DNA from: Hemicordylus capensis
Lineage: Eukaryota; Chordata; Lepidosauria; Squamata; Cordylidae
DNA length: 64,000 nt
Assembly: GCF_027244095.1 (NCBI RefSeq)
Contig: NC_069662.1
Location: forward strand, 84,788,294-84,852,293
Direction: 5' to 3'
This document shows positions 55,801-64,000 of the stretch, piece after piece. Each line of letters begins with the position of its first letter. The stretch's first letter is position 1. The notes below the pieces were generated by a model. It was not told where the DNA came from and did not search any database. It was given only the letters and a program-made list of their open reading frames with translations. The position numbers were made by a program, and so were the translations under genes.

Positions 55801-57802
55801 TGCTCCAGAGGAATGGTGAAGAAGCGATAAAAAGGTTAATTATCTAACTGTTCACAGATGGGGGATGGTCAGTGGATTTTTCTGTTTCTAACTTTTATAG
55901 ACAATGAATGCTTTAGTACAGCAGAAATAAAATTACATTTTAAATGCATTGTGAAATGATTGTTATACCTTTGCTGAATTTGAACAGTTTCAAATATTTG
56001 AAATCTATGAAATTTGGTTGTTTTTCCTTCTAAGTGAAGATCTTACAGAAAATACTGATGTTCTGGTTTCAGGTTCACCCCCTTCCAAGGTTGCACTGGA
56101 TTTCAGCCAAGGTACATAAGTAGTTACTGAGTCAGACCACTGGCCTATCTAATTCAGTATTGTCAGCTTGGGCCCTCCTGCAGATGTTGACCTACAACTC
56201 CCATAATCCCTGCTATTGGCCACTGTGGCTGGGGATTATGGGAGTTGTAGCCACCTAATGACTTGATTAGTAAGCCAGAGGTTGCCGGTTTGAATCTCCA
56301 CTGGTATGGGAAACACAGCAGCGATACAGGAAGATGCTGAAAGGCATCATCTCATACTGTGCAGGAGGAGGCAATGGTAAACCCCTCCTGTATTCTACCA
56401 AAGACAACCACAGGGCTCTGTGGTAACCCGGAGTCAACCCCGACATCACACTTTACCTTTAGTCTAAAAATAGCGGGCGGGGGGACCCTAAGCTGAGCAG
56501 GCTTTGTCTACACTGACTGGCAGCAGCTCTTCGTGGTGCAAGACAGGAGCCTTTTCCAGCCCTACCTGGAGATGTCAGGAATTTAACCTTGGACCTTCTG
56601 CATGCAAAGCAGATGTTCCACCACTGAGCTACAGCCCCATCCCCAAGGAAAGTCAAGCAAACAAAGAAAACAATGTGAGACACGAGATCAAATATGCAGA
56701 CTTTAAAACCTCCAATTTTGAAACACATGTTTGAAAAATCCATGCTTCAAATTTTGATTTTACAATTAAAGAACAAGTTTTCAGGAATGGATAATGCGAC
56801 AATTCAGCTTTCAACCAAACCTGAAAGTTGAGTTTAGGCTGGTTAAGATCCTTTGAAATCCATAGGTTTAAGCAGGTGTAATTGGGCTGATGGTAGCCTT
56901 CTGCTTTTGTAGAAAGGTATGTGCGAGTAACACTCAAAATTTGAGATGAAGTTCTGAATTCCCTGTCTCTCTCTCTCACATTCAGAATATGCAAATTTAT
57001 GAATTCATTATGGATCCAGGATTAAATCCTGGTTGTCTGTGATGTCCCTGAGCTTTGAAAACATATGCTCCCGCCACTCTTTCATGCATAAGACTCAGAA
57101 TTCTACTTCTGATTCTTGTAAAGGAAATTCAAGTTTGCTTGTTATGCCTGGACTGAACAATCTTGGCTTATTCTAGCCAGGATTCCAAAATAAACCAGTA
57201 TCTGAGCATCCTCTCCTACCTGTAATAGGTTGTCCAGAGCTTCCAGGTTGCCTTGAACAACATAAACTTGTTTCAGGCTGGCTAGAGCCCTGAACAAGAA
57301 TGCTCCTATTATTTATTTATTTAAAATATTTATACCCTACTGCTCCAGTGCACTACTGCTCAGGGCAGCTCACAACAATAAGATAGATACTCTAATAGAT
57401 ACTCCTATTAGAGGCTGGGACATTTTGTTTGGGGCTCCTGCTTGTTTACAAGGCTCTCCACAGTACTGCTGTTATTGGCTTCAAGTTCCTCTCAAACTAC
57501 CTCATTAACTGCCCCCTTAAGTCAACTAGGTTCCAAAATGGAATCTGTACATTTAAACCGGCCAACCTAGACAGAGCTACGTTGCGCTAAGGCCTAGGAG
57601 CCAAGTTCACTATAATACATTAAAAATGTCCCACTAGGAGATGCTTGTTAAACCAATACATTAACCTTCTCTCACCTAGACACAAAGCCCAGCAATTTAA
57701 GATGCTCTGCAGGACTGGAAGGCAAAGGATTCAGCAAGTCTCTGATCCGCACTGATCCCGCAATCCCAATCCCAATCACCACAGTCCCAAACATTGCGAA
57801 GC
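40553..57802 (-). CDS. BLVRA: Biliverdin reductase A, six coding exons
   Basis: Cytosolic enzyme that reduces biliverdin to bilirubin with NADH or NADPH, the last step of haem breakdown. Minus-strand exons 57676-57802, 54941-55060, 54192-54289, 49234-49341, 47818-47989 and 40553-40826 join with matching phases and GT-AG borders. With the start at 57794 they give 296 codons plus stop... the coding total is 891 nt including stop, so 296 residues, the human length. An N-terminal Rossmann motif [11 protein letters not shown] (residues 6-16) keeps G-x-G-x-x-G. Further matches to mammalian BLVRA are [25 protein letters not shown] and [15 protein letters not shown]. The start lacks the eight residues that precede FGVVV in human, so an upstream exon could add a few. 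Odd points are Cys-93 where E-Y-P is usual and only a partial C-terminal His/Cys zinc motif. Family identity is certain from the sequence; function is inferred. Confidence 0.96.
41855..42804 (-). mobile_element. L2-type LINE with large internal deletion
   Basis: Exact 11-bp flanks AGCTAGTTTAT (41844-41854, 42805-42815) show one insertion. The 3' end (41865-42240) is L2-like: ACCGCCCCAAAC, CTGGGCGGTTAAC, TGGTGGCCAC-style ORF2 end. The 5' part (42400-42804) is GC-rich with many CpG and a Pro/Ala-rich short frame. Most of ORF2 is absent. Confidence 0.75.
42405..42790. other. GC- and CpG-rich block
   Basis: Looks like a CpG island inside BLVRA intron 5, but the flanking duplication places it within a retroelement, so it is probably a LINE 5' region and not a host promoter. 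Confidence 0.55.
43437..43896. mobile_element. hAT-like MITE, 460 bp
   Basis: Ends TAGAGGTGTGCACGG and TTTGTGCATATCCCTA are inverted; exact 8-bp flanks GTGGTGGC (43429-43436, 43897-43904). Central arms CGTGCGCATG and ATGTGCGCACG pair. Same termini as 30483-31230; a fragment of this subfamily lies at 58240-58400. Confidence 0.92.
45155..45450 (+). mobile_element. LINE 3' fragment
   Basis: CTGGGAAAAGTTGAAGG, GGATGGACTCGATTACAACA and AAGTTGAAGACAGATCATCC, then AAGAGTCGACACCGACTTG and an ATCA-rich tail. It resembles the end of an RTE-like ORF; clade uncertain. Confidence 0.6.
46168..46280. mobile_element. hAT-like palindromic MITE
   Basis: CTGCACAACTCTGGCCCTCC, CTACAATTCCCATAG mirrored by GGGAGTTGTAGTCC. 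Flanks ATCTGCTT and CTCTGCTT may be a diverged 8-bp duplication. Confidence 0.72.
46637..46768. mobile_element. hAT-like palindromic MITE
   Basis: GCCTGCTCAACTTAGGCC, GACTACAGCTCCCATAATCC mirrored by GGATTATGGGAATTGTAG and GAAGTTAAGCAGCC. In BLVRA intron 5. Confidence 0.78.
47646..47780. mobile_element. hAT-like palindromic MITE with exact 8-bp duplication
   Basis: TAGGGGTTCTCAAACT and AGTTTGAGAACCCCTG end this 135-bp hairpin element. GGTTAATG flanks both sides (47638-47645, 47781-47788). It lies 38 bases from the BLVRA exon 5 donor. Confidence 0.95.
47818..47989 (-). CDS. BLVRA: BLVRA coding exon 5
   Basis: This 172-nt exon encodes [30 protein letters not shown] and ends in YTENKR. It matches human [19 protein letters not shown], including the Arg of the substrate-side helix. 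The acceptor is CCTAAAG and the donor AAGAG/GTTTGT. A hAT-like element with an exact target duplication sits 38 bases past the donor, inside the intron. Confidence 0.95.
49234..49341 (-). CDS. BLVRA: BLVRA coding exon 4
   Basis: This 108-nt exon encodes [19 protein letters not shown], then [17 protein letters not shown], aligned to human GKVLHEEHVELLMEEFAFL. The acceptor is CCCAATGGCAG and the donor ACAG/GTCAGT. It starts with two bases and ends with one base of a split Gly codon, in phase with exons 3 and 5. Confidence 0.95.
50830..50965. mobile_element. hAT-like palindromic MITE with exact 8-bp duplication
   Basis: CAGGGTTGCTCAACTT and AAGTTGAGCAGCCTTG end a 136-bp element; CTCTAAGG flanks both sides (50822-50829, 50966-50973). 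Confidence 0.95.
51305..51450. mobile_element. hAT-like MITE pieces, possibly two
   Basis: AACCTGGAGGCTTTCAGATG, CTACAACTCCCATCATCCCC, then a partial mirror and a second CCTCCAGACATTGCTGAACT. Broken symmetry suggests overlap of two copies. Confidence 0.6.
51619..51850 (-). mobile_element. Sauria SINE
   Basis: Antisense: GGGGATTCGAACCAGCAACC, GTTTACCATTGCC and AGTAAAGTGTG at the 3' end. In BLVRA intron 3. Flanking duplication not resolved. Confidence 0.88.
52165..52445 (+). repeat. Abundant reptile dispersed repeat
   Basis: GGAAGCACTTCTTCACATAG, TTCATGGAATTTGCTGCCAC, ACAGGATGCTGGACAAGATG and CCGGGCTCTTATATTATG. Same family as 12765 and 28125; class uncertain. Confidence 0.7.
52870..54030 (-). 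mobile_element. Decayed LINE split by a MITE
   Basis: 53640-54030 reads [20 protein letters not shown], a Cys/His-rich C-terminal pattern of non-LTR retrotransposon ORFs, and 52870-53060 resembles its 3' UTR (TTTTAATCTGGTGCAAATG on the minus strand). The MITE 53072-53550 lies between. In BLVRA intron 3. Confidence 0.55.
53072..53550. mobile_element. GGCTATTCACA-family MITE
   Basis: Left AGTGATCCTCATGATCGC, right (reverse) AGCTATTCTTACGAGCAGC. The right end has a local hairpin CGAGCAGCAGAAACCGGGCT and AGCCCGGTTTCTGCTGCTCG. Confidence 0.7.
54192..54289 (-). CDS. BLVRA: BLVRA coding exon 3 (active-site E-C-P)
   Basis: This 98-nt exon encodes [18 protein letters not shown] and then [11 protein letters not shown]. 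The human counterpart reads [14 protein letters not shown]. The Tyr of the conserved E-Y-P motif is a TGC Cys codon here (residue 93). The borders are CCACAAG/G and AAAG/GTAATA. The remainder of the exon is well conserved, with no sign of decay. Confidence 0.94.
54941..55060 (-). CDS. BLVRA: BLVRA coding exon 2
   Basis: This 120-nt exon encodes [18 protein letters not shown] and then an AAIIST strand, matching the human segment RELGSIDGVQQISLEDAL. The acceptor is AAACAAAG and the donor ATCAG/GTATCA. It begins with the third base of Arg-40 and ends with two bases of Arg-80, which fits its neighbours. Confidence 0.92.
55258..55376. mobile_element. hAT-like palindromic MITE
   Basis: CTTTGGCACTCCAACTG and AGCTGGAGTGCCAAAGG end it, with TAATTCCCATCATTCCCAGC mirrored inside. 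BLVRA intron 1. Confidence 0.8.
56165..56503. mobile_element. hAT-like MITE, itself interrupted
   Basis: Left half AGCTTGGGCCCTCCTGCAG to GGGAGTTGTAG (56165-56250), right end CCTAAGCTGAGCAG (about 56485-56500). GTATTGTC and GCTTTGTC flank it, a possible aged 8-bp duplication. Confidence 0.65.
56251..56461 (+). mobile_element. Sauria SINE inside the MITE
   Basis: AATGACTTGATTAGTAAGCC, GAGGTTGCCGGTTTGAATC, GGCAATGGTAAACCCCTCC and the end ACACTTTACCTTTAG. Sense orientation, first ~20 bp of the head missing. Confidence 0.9.
57308..57395 (-). repeat. LINE 3' tail, antisense
   Basis: TATTTATTTATTTAAAATAT, TTATACCCTACTGC, CTCAGGGCAGCTCACAAC. BLVRA intron 1. Confidence 0.6.
57676..57802 (-). CDS. 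BLVRA: BLVRA coding exon 1 (NAD(P)-binding loop)
   Basis: The acceptor TTTTCTGCAG precedes the exon and GTGAG follows it. It encodes [10 protein letters not shown] through the glycine-rich loop and ends at GFVSR with two bases of the last Arg codon. The ATG at 57794 is the first in frame after the acceptor. The reading frame stays open upstream across the acceptor, so the true N-terminus might come from an earlier exon, as the human protein has a few more residues before the equivalent Phe. Confidence 0.93.
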
Positions 57803-60000
57803 CTGCAGAAAAAAAGGGGGGAAAGGGAAGGTTGGAGAGACTACAGGAGCATTTCCCCTCTCCCCCTCCACCACCTATTACCTTTACATTATCACAGAAT
57901 TGCAGCTGGCATTTGCAGCTAGCTATCCAGAGAGTGTAATTGTTTAAAGAGCATTTCCTCAACCCTAATGAAGTTAATTAAATCTGAGACATCTAGCACA
58001 TTACAGGATTGCTCTTTAACAATATGGATGCAGGAAAAAGATGTGTACGTGTTAATTTTTTTAATTTATATTTTGAGCTGAGATAAAACAAGCCTCTGAA
58101 TCTAAGACAAAGAGAATTAGCATACATTTATATATTACATAAGAATGAATTCATATTAGCTGTCTGTCTCTAAGATATACAAGGTGTTTATAAGACCCTA
58201 TATTAATATATATGCATGTGCACAAATGCATTCGGAAGGCCGGAGGGGGGTGGTTCTTAAAGGTGCAGGGAGGGTGCTCTTACCTCCCCTGCTGCATCCC
58301 TCCCTCCAGCGCTCTCCCCCAAATCGCTGCCACAGGGCTGCAACATACCTCCTTGCAGCCCCGGTTAGCATCCTACTGGAAGTGGCTGATGTGCTTTTCC
58401 TCCTATCTTGCTTCCACACAATCACTTCTACCCAGGCTTTCTTTTTACATTACTTCCACACAACTGAAAATCGGGAGCACACACAGCTCCCAAACCCAAG
58501 AAGAATACAGATTTTGATTGTGTGAATGTCCTTGTAGTCATCCTCCATCTACAGACCACGTTTTCCTTCTCCCTAGGCTATAAATAAGTTTTTAAACCAA
58601 GACCCACTAGACATAGAAAGTCTAAAGTTTTAAAAGCCATCCCCCTTTACTTCTTATTGACTAGTCCTTAACTCCTATCCCCTTAAGAACTCCTACAGAT
58701 TATCTTTTTCCTTGTAATTTAGGAAGTTTCCAATTTTCAACAACTTACTTGTAGTATTGCTAGCAATGGGGAAAACTCAACTTCTCAGTTTGCTTGCTGT
58801 CTGCCTTCTCAAGCAGACAGATCAAAGTTCACTTGCACTCTCTTTACTTTCTTAACTTCAAGTTTTCTGCATCGTGCTACCAAAAGATAAGGAATGTTTT
58901 ACCACACAATATGTGCTGGTTTGTGTTGAAATTTGGGGTAAAATGGTCAGCAGAATGGCCATGTGATCTTAAAAAAAACAACAGTCAGCAAATGGCTGTT
59001 TGCCTTCAACCTCTGTAATATTCTATCAATTCAGCAGCAAATGGCTGGGAAAGAGGAGGCAATAAAGGAGTTGGAGGGGTGAGGGGAAGATTCAAGAGGA
59101 AGCAGAAGAAAGAAACATAAGCCAAGAATGGACCTGCACAAATATCGCAGGGGGGTGGGGGGGGGAGTGGGGGAGAGAGAAACTTTCACCTGGTTTGGGT
59201 GGAAACAATACAAAAGATGTCCTTACCTACAGAAGCATACAAAGGTAGACAAATAGCACTTCTCAGTTCTTCTCTAGTTTAGAAGAATTTGCTACTTTCT
59301 CCACTTTTTCTATCATAGAGATAAAGCATTTGTGCTTGAGACTGCCTAAGATAAGCATGAAAGGAAAACTTAACTGCCTAGTTATCAGTCAAAAACAGTA
59401 ACTGCGTGGGTTCGAGTCTAATTGAAAGCAGACTTTTTTGAAACTAGAAACTATGGCCCTGTTTGGATATAACACCAAACCATCGGTAAATATGCCAGAG
59501 GTTTGAGTTTGTGATTGTCTGAAACCATGAAGCTGCAGTTTTGTCACCCAACCATGGCTCTGTTTTCGCTCCCAAACCTGAATCTGAACCCTCTGTTTAT
59601 AGTGAGTTTGCTGAAACCTGAGGTTAGAAGGCACCATTGTGCCATCCAAATCCTGCCACCCACCATAATCTGGGTTTTGTGCACAAGCTCCTCCTGCCAC
59701 CATAGAGAGGCTAGCTCAGAGCAGCCCATAAATGCATCAGTTCTGTGGCAGCTGTCCGCCTCTTGGAGCTGATGCCCTGCCTTCTGCCATCCCCTTGCTG
59801 CTCCTGCTATTGCTTAGCAACAGGGATGCTGCATCCCTGCAGCTCCTCCATTAAAATGGATGAAATGGCATTGGGGAAAGCATACTTTAAGTAAAACGAA
59901 AATAGACACACATTCAAGGAGCCCTTTCATTCACTTAACACCCGATCTAGCCCCATTCCTGGGGTTCTTAGATGTTATCAATGGAATGTGGTTTCTTTAG
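57803..60000. other. No gene seen upstream of BLVRA exon 1
   Basis: 58240-58400 is a fragment of the 43437-type MITE (GGGAGGGTGCTCTTACCTCC). 59450-59720 looks like another palindromic repeat (ACCAAACCATCGG). No 5' UTR exon can be placed from sequence alone. Confidence 0.5.
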
Positions 60001-61450
60001 CCTAATGTACACAAAGATGCAGGAGTGGCGGTACCAGGCCGAGAGACATGCCTAAGAATCTTAGGGGAAGACACCAGTTGCGGGCTATGGAAGGGCCAGG
60101 GCTGCTCATCTGGTACTCCAGGAACAGATCTTATTGATTTCCTGGGAGGGGGTATGTATATTAAGGGAAGCAAAGGATCCTTGGGTTTCGTTCATTGTAA
60201 CCAAGGGTGCCACCAGCTTGCAGACCTGGGTAAAGCAATGAGAAAGACCCAACACACACTCATCCTTGTGCTGGTTTGCCAGCCAGAGGGGTTAGCCTTC
60301 TCATGAAACACTAATGTGTTTCCACTCTCCATTTGACTGCAGTCTCAGGAGGTCAACCTTGATAATATAGGGGGCCCTATGTTGTGGAGCTCCCTGCACC
60401 ACTGGTTAACAATAGAAATCATACTCTGCACTTTCCCCATTCCACCCAACCCTTCCAGACGTAAAAGTGGTCTTTGGTGCTTGAGCAATTCTGGCTTGGG
60501 TAGGCAGTCAAGGAAAGAGTGGGGATGAATCCCACATCCCAGGCTAATCACTACCATCTGGGCCTGATGCTGTGGTGAATGCAAACCAGTCACCACAGGG
60601 CACTCTGGGTCAGGACACCCATGGATTTGAATAGTCCTTGGCCAATCAGGTGGCCATGAGCAGCAAAACCAAGCATGGAGATGTGTTGCAGGGAGACCAG
60701 ACTCTTTTAAGGGGTACTTATTCTCAGTTCCCAGCAGTTGCTGGAACTGGGAGGAATGTTGCCGAGGGACCCTTCCTGGGGCTTTGGTGGAACTGTCAAC
60801 TGGGCTCAATCATAAGATAGGGATGGGGGTCTAGGTGGAGGGAAAAATAGAGGAAGAAATGGGGAGGAGGGCTGTGCATCTCATGGCATATGTGCTGGAG
60901 AGTGGGCTGGTGTGGGTGTGCCACAAATGTTCGTTGCCATAACAAACTCATTCCACGAACATATGAGAAAAAGTAGAGAGGTTTCTTGTGTAGTCTATCT
61001 TTGACCTCTGCAAGTGGGTAGAGAGGGGCCCAATCCTCTCTTCCCAGGGGAGGAAAGGGGGGGGGATCACAATAATCTTCCTCCTCAACTGCAGAAGACA
61101 CTGGTGCAAGTGGTGTGAGGAAAGGGTTAAAATGTCTTTGCCCTACTGAGGGCGAAGCCTAAAAGGCACGATCACAGTGAGCATGCCCCCTCTAACATCA
61201 TGGCCAGTGGTTGCAGCTTCACTAGCATACCGATGCCTTGCCCACCATCTGGTGACAAGAATGGAATGGAGCTTGCTGGGATGCAGGCTGGGCAGGCTAG
61301 GAGGAAGGAGGGCTTCCTCTGCCCAGAAGCGGGAGGTTGCCAAACCAAAGTTGGTCAATCATCTGCAGCATGAGTTTCAGGCTCATAGATTAGACACAGC
61401 TTCGTCTACCCAAGGTTTCATGCTGTGTACAAATGGGGCCTGATTTTTTT
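60001..61450. other. Unidentified, moderately GC-rich
   Basis: A 154-codon open frame on the minus strand (60345-60809) has no recognised domain and no splice context; it may belong to a repeat I cannot name. No gene is claimed. Confidence 0.4.
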
Positions 61451-61814
61451 CTAGATGAAGCATCTAATTTGATTTGTTGATATAGCAATGTATTTTTTGA
61501 ACTCTTTCTTAGGTATTCATTTTTTAAATCCTGGAATCCTGGTCCTCCAGCTAATTAATCCTGTGGCTGTAATGGGCCTTCTTTCTTCAGTTGAAACATC
61601 TTTCTCATGCTGGTTCAAAATAGTTTTCCAATAAGACCCACATTCAGGAAGTACTAGTAACTGAAAAGTGCCACATGACTGGTAAATGCAGAACACTGTG
61701 AATAATTCACAGAAGATCTTATGATCAGAGATTTATGCCACTAATTTGGAAGAAATTTCTTATCCAAAACAAATGGCTTCAGAGGCAGTTTAAAATCAAC
61801 TTACATAGACACTG

Positions 61815-62292
61815 AGCTCTTTCTCACAATCTGTGAAAAGGCCTTGAAGGGACGAGGGGAAGAAGCCTCAAAAAGCTTACCTCCCCAGCAGACTATCCTC
61901 TCTTTGTTGCTGGGCAGGCGGATTGCCTGCCTGAACGATTGCTGGCTTTTGCTGGCAGGAGGGAGGTTTGGGGGCCAGGAGGCCCCCAGAACTCCCATAA
62001 TGCACTGTGTGCTTGTGTGGTGCATTATGGGGAGTTTGATTATGCTGGCCGGGAGGCTGCTGGTGTGTGGGTGCCGCACAGAGCCGTGTGGCACACCGAC
62101 ACACTATCAGTTAGCCCGGGCTAATGGCAAGTATGTGCCCTTAACCCAGGCTAACCGCCAGGGCTCCCTTGCGGGTTTGCCACCACACTGCTTCCAGGAG
62201 CCACACTGCTCCTGGCAGTTCTCACACACAGGCAAAACCAGGTGGGCTTCCCTAGCCCAGTTTTGCCTGCACGTGAGAACCACCTCAAGGTT
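61815..62292. mobile_element. GGCTATTCACA-family MITE, reversed
   Basis: Left GAGCTCTTTCTCACAATC, right (reverse) GAGGTGGTTCTCACGTGC. Inner AACTGGGCTAGGGAAGCCC hairpin and a TACCTCCCCAGCAGACTAT segment match the copy at 25985 in opposite orientation. Confidence 0.7.
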
Positions 62293-64000
62293 TTTCTGAT
62301 AAGAACAATGGGACATTTGCCAATGATTTTTATAGAAGCGCAGAACTGCACTCACAAATGTCCCCCAAACTGATAGTGTCAGACTGATGCTCTGAAGGTA
62401 TTGTTGTGTCCCCTCTCCATTTTCCAGAGTGGCAAGAAGTTATAGGGTAGCGCTCCTCAGGTTGGGTTTAATTTGAAGACGAGAGTGCTGGAGATTTATG
62501 GCATTTCTGTTATACCTGCTTTATTTACAAATATACAAGTAGAGCACAAGAGGAGGCAAGCCCAATCATGCCCACTGCTACAGACAGTATGTCCATCACC
62601 TCACACTGGATCCTTCAACACTCTGTTCTCTTTCTGCCCCTGTCTCTGCCCCAGATTGCTATTTCCTCCTCCCACAAACATACATCTTATATCAATCCCG
62701 TCCCTTAGCTTAAGGAGGGTTGACTCCTCCAAGCTCTGATAGCTACTCACAACAGAGATCTGCAGCTGTCTCCCAAGCATTAACGTCCATTAAGATCATC
62801 ACAGTATCCTGGGCTGTTAGCTAGCAATCTTTCATACAAAATAATCCTTGGCCTTCAGCCACAACAATATTTGCCACATATGTTGAAGGGTCTGAGTCAT
62901 GAACCAGACAGAATAGACCAGGGACAACAGATTTCTGTATCCTCAAGGGAAAATTCTGTTCTCCATATTGTAAAGGGAGTGGTAGTATTTTGCTGTACAA
63001 ACCAAGCTCTTATTAAGTGGTCAGACTCCATAAGATTTAGTGCCATCTATCAGAGAAGGCTTCACATATGCTCAGGTAAAGCATTATAATACAAATGCAT
63101 AGATATTAAATTAATGCTGTTACATAAAGACAGAAAATGTGAGTATGTGTTAAAATGGGAAAGTATTTTTCCGTTCTTGACAAGTGAAACTGTGTGTAAA
63201 ATATTTACTATAAACTAAAATGATTAAAATTTGAGATGACTACCAGAAGTCAATTTATTTGGGCCTGGATCCATTAGTCATCCCTGCCATATGCAGAACT
63301 GAAATACGAAGACCAACAGTCTGAGAGGACCCAACTTAATGTGAAGTGGGAGATTACCTCTTATTAGTTATATTACATATATAAGCTGCTGTGGGGAGGT
63401 CGGGGCACTAATTCAGATTGGAGCCTAGTTCTGGAGGAGGGGGTGGTTGGCCATTTCTTTCAGCACAGTTTTCCCAGTTTAGATCCTCACCCCCCATGCT
63501 GCTATTTGCTCAATGGGGGAAACATACAGATACCATATGGGCTAAGTGATAATATCTTTGTTCTTGTTTTGTATTTTGTAAGACTTTCAGGAACTTATTC
63601 AATAAATAGGGTTTTAAAAAAATATTCTTGTATCTTCTTTTGAACTGTACAGAAATCTGGTTTGGGGCACAAACATTACTAACCCATAGTATCTTTTCAC
63701 TTTATTTTAAGTGTTCTACCTGCCCTTAAATCTCTACGCATTGCCAGTCATTTTTAGCACATTGATAACCTGGGGGGCAGGGTGGGAAGAGGCCAGTTCT
63801 GCCCTACAATTGAGAACAGCTCCCAAGTCTGTAGGGCTGGCTTCAAAAAGTGTGGAGGCCTGGCATTTGCTGGGAACCAAGAATCAGGAAACGGTTGCTG
63901 GGCCATTTTCACTTTGAACTGAGCACTCAAGTCAAAGGCAATGTGAGACAACTGTTGGTTTGCACACCAGGATTCTTCCAGGTTAAAGGGGCTCACTGAT
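62293..64000. other. No gene or clear repeat
   Basis: AT-rich flank with no exon signal or transposon terminus noticed. Confidence 0.5.

Larger units (their letters stand above)
56100..56645 (-). mobile_element. tRNA-Ala SINE split by nested insertions
   Basis: The SINE's 3' part (TACTGAGTCAGACCACTGG to TATTGTC, 56100-56164) resumes at 56504 as TTGTCTACACTGACTGGCAG and ends in a tRNA-Ala(TGC)-like head (GTAGCTCAGTGGTGGAAC, CTTTGCATGCAGAAGG on the minus strand). The gap holds a MITE and a Sauria SINE. Confidence 0.8.

Noticed and set aside
56504-56645. Functional tRNA-Ala gene
   Set aside because: The tRNA-like head continues into a SINE body and has mismatches in its stems, so it is a SINE.
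60345-60809. 154-codon minus-strand frame as a gene
   Set aside because: No known domain, no splice partner and no matching gene expected next to BLVRA was recognised.
57803-64000. 5' UTR exon of BLVRA
   Set aside because: Several GT/AG combinations exist but nothing distinguishes a non-coding exon without transcript data.

Overview
The window looks like squamate reptile (lizard or snake) nuclear DNA. It is AT-rich and gene-poor, and holds several copies of the tRNA-headed Sauria SINE with its Bov-B-like tail, L2-type LINE 3' ends, a tRNA-Ala-derived SINE and many short palindromic non-autonomous DNA transposons. The two genes have GT-AG introns with phases that agree across every junction I used.

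Left part (about 6.5-12.1 kb, minus strand): a gene I do not recognise. Six exons join in phase: two micro-exons (24 and 29 nt), a 1179-nt exon carrying thirteen 24-residue tandem units (72-bp unit), and three C-terminal exons rich in basic and coiled-coil-like residues, then an AATAAA signal. A tentative first exon with an ATG lies near 12.1 kb and would give a protein of about 603 residues. This is the most novel coding feature of the window.

Middle (12-40 kb): repeats and apparently non-coding DNA. It includes an inverted duplication at 12.4-13.1 kb, a fold-back element at 13.8-14.4 kb with an uninterrupted copy of its host repeat at 11.2 kb, a GT-rich degenerate array at 17.6-19.2 kb split by a 5'-truncated L2, a tandem array at 22.2-22.9 kb, a 195-bp inverted repeat with one arm inside a transposon (25.4-26.6 kb), a 748-bp palindromic element at 30.5-31.2 kb, and fragments of L1-like and R4-like LINEs. 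No host gene was recognised here.

Right part (40.5-57.8 kb, minus strand): the coding exons of biliverdin reductase A (BLVRA). The six exons join in phase into 296 codons, the length of the human protein. The NAD(P)-binding G-x-G-x-x-G motif is kept, but the active-site E-Y-P motif reads E-C-P. Its introns are full of small hAT-like palindromic elements, two with exact 8-bp target duplications, and just upstream of exon 2 lies a three-level nest of insertions. From 57.8 kb to the end I see only repeats and non-coding sequence. A 5' non-coding BLVRA exon may lie there or beyond, but I cannot locate it.

The two genes show no functional link. No CRISPR, operon or bacterial feature is present, and I identified no retrovirus-like element with confidence.
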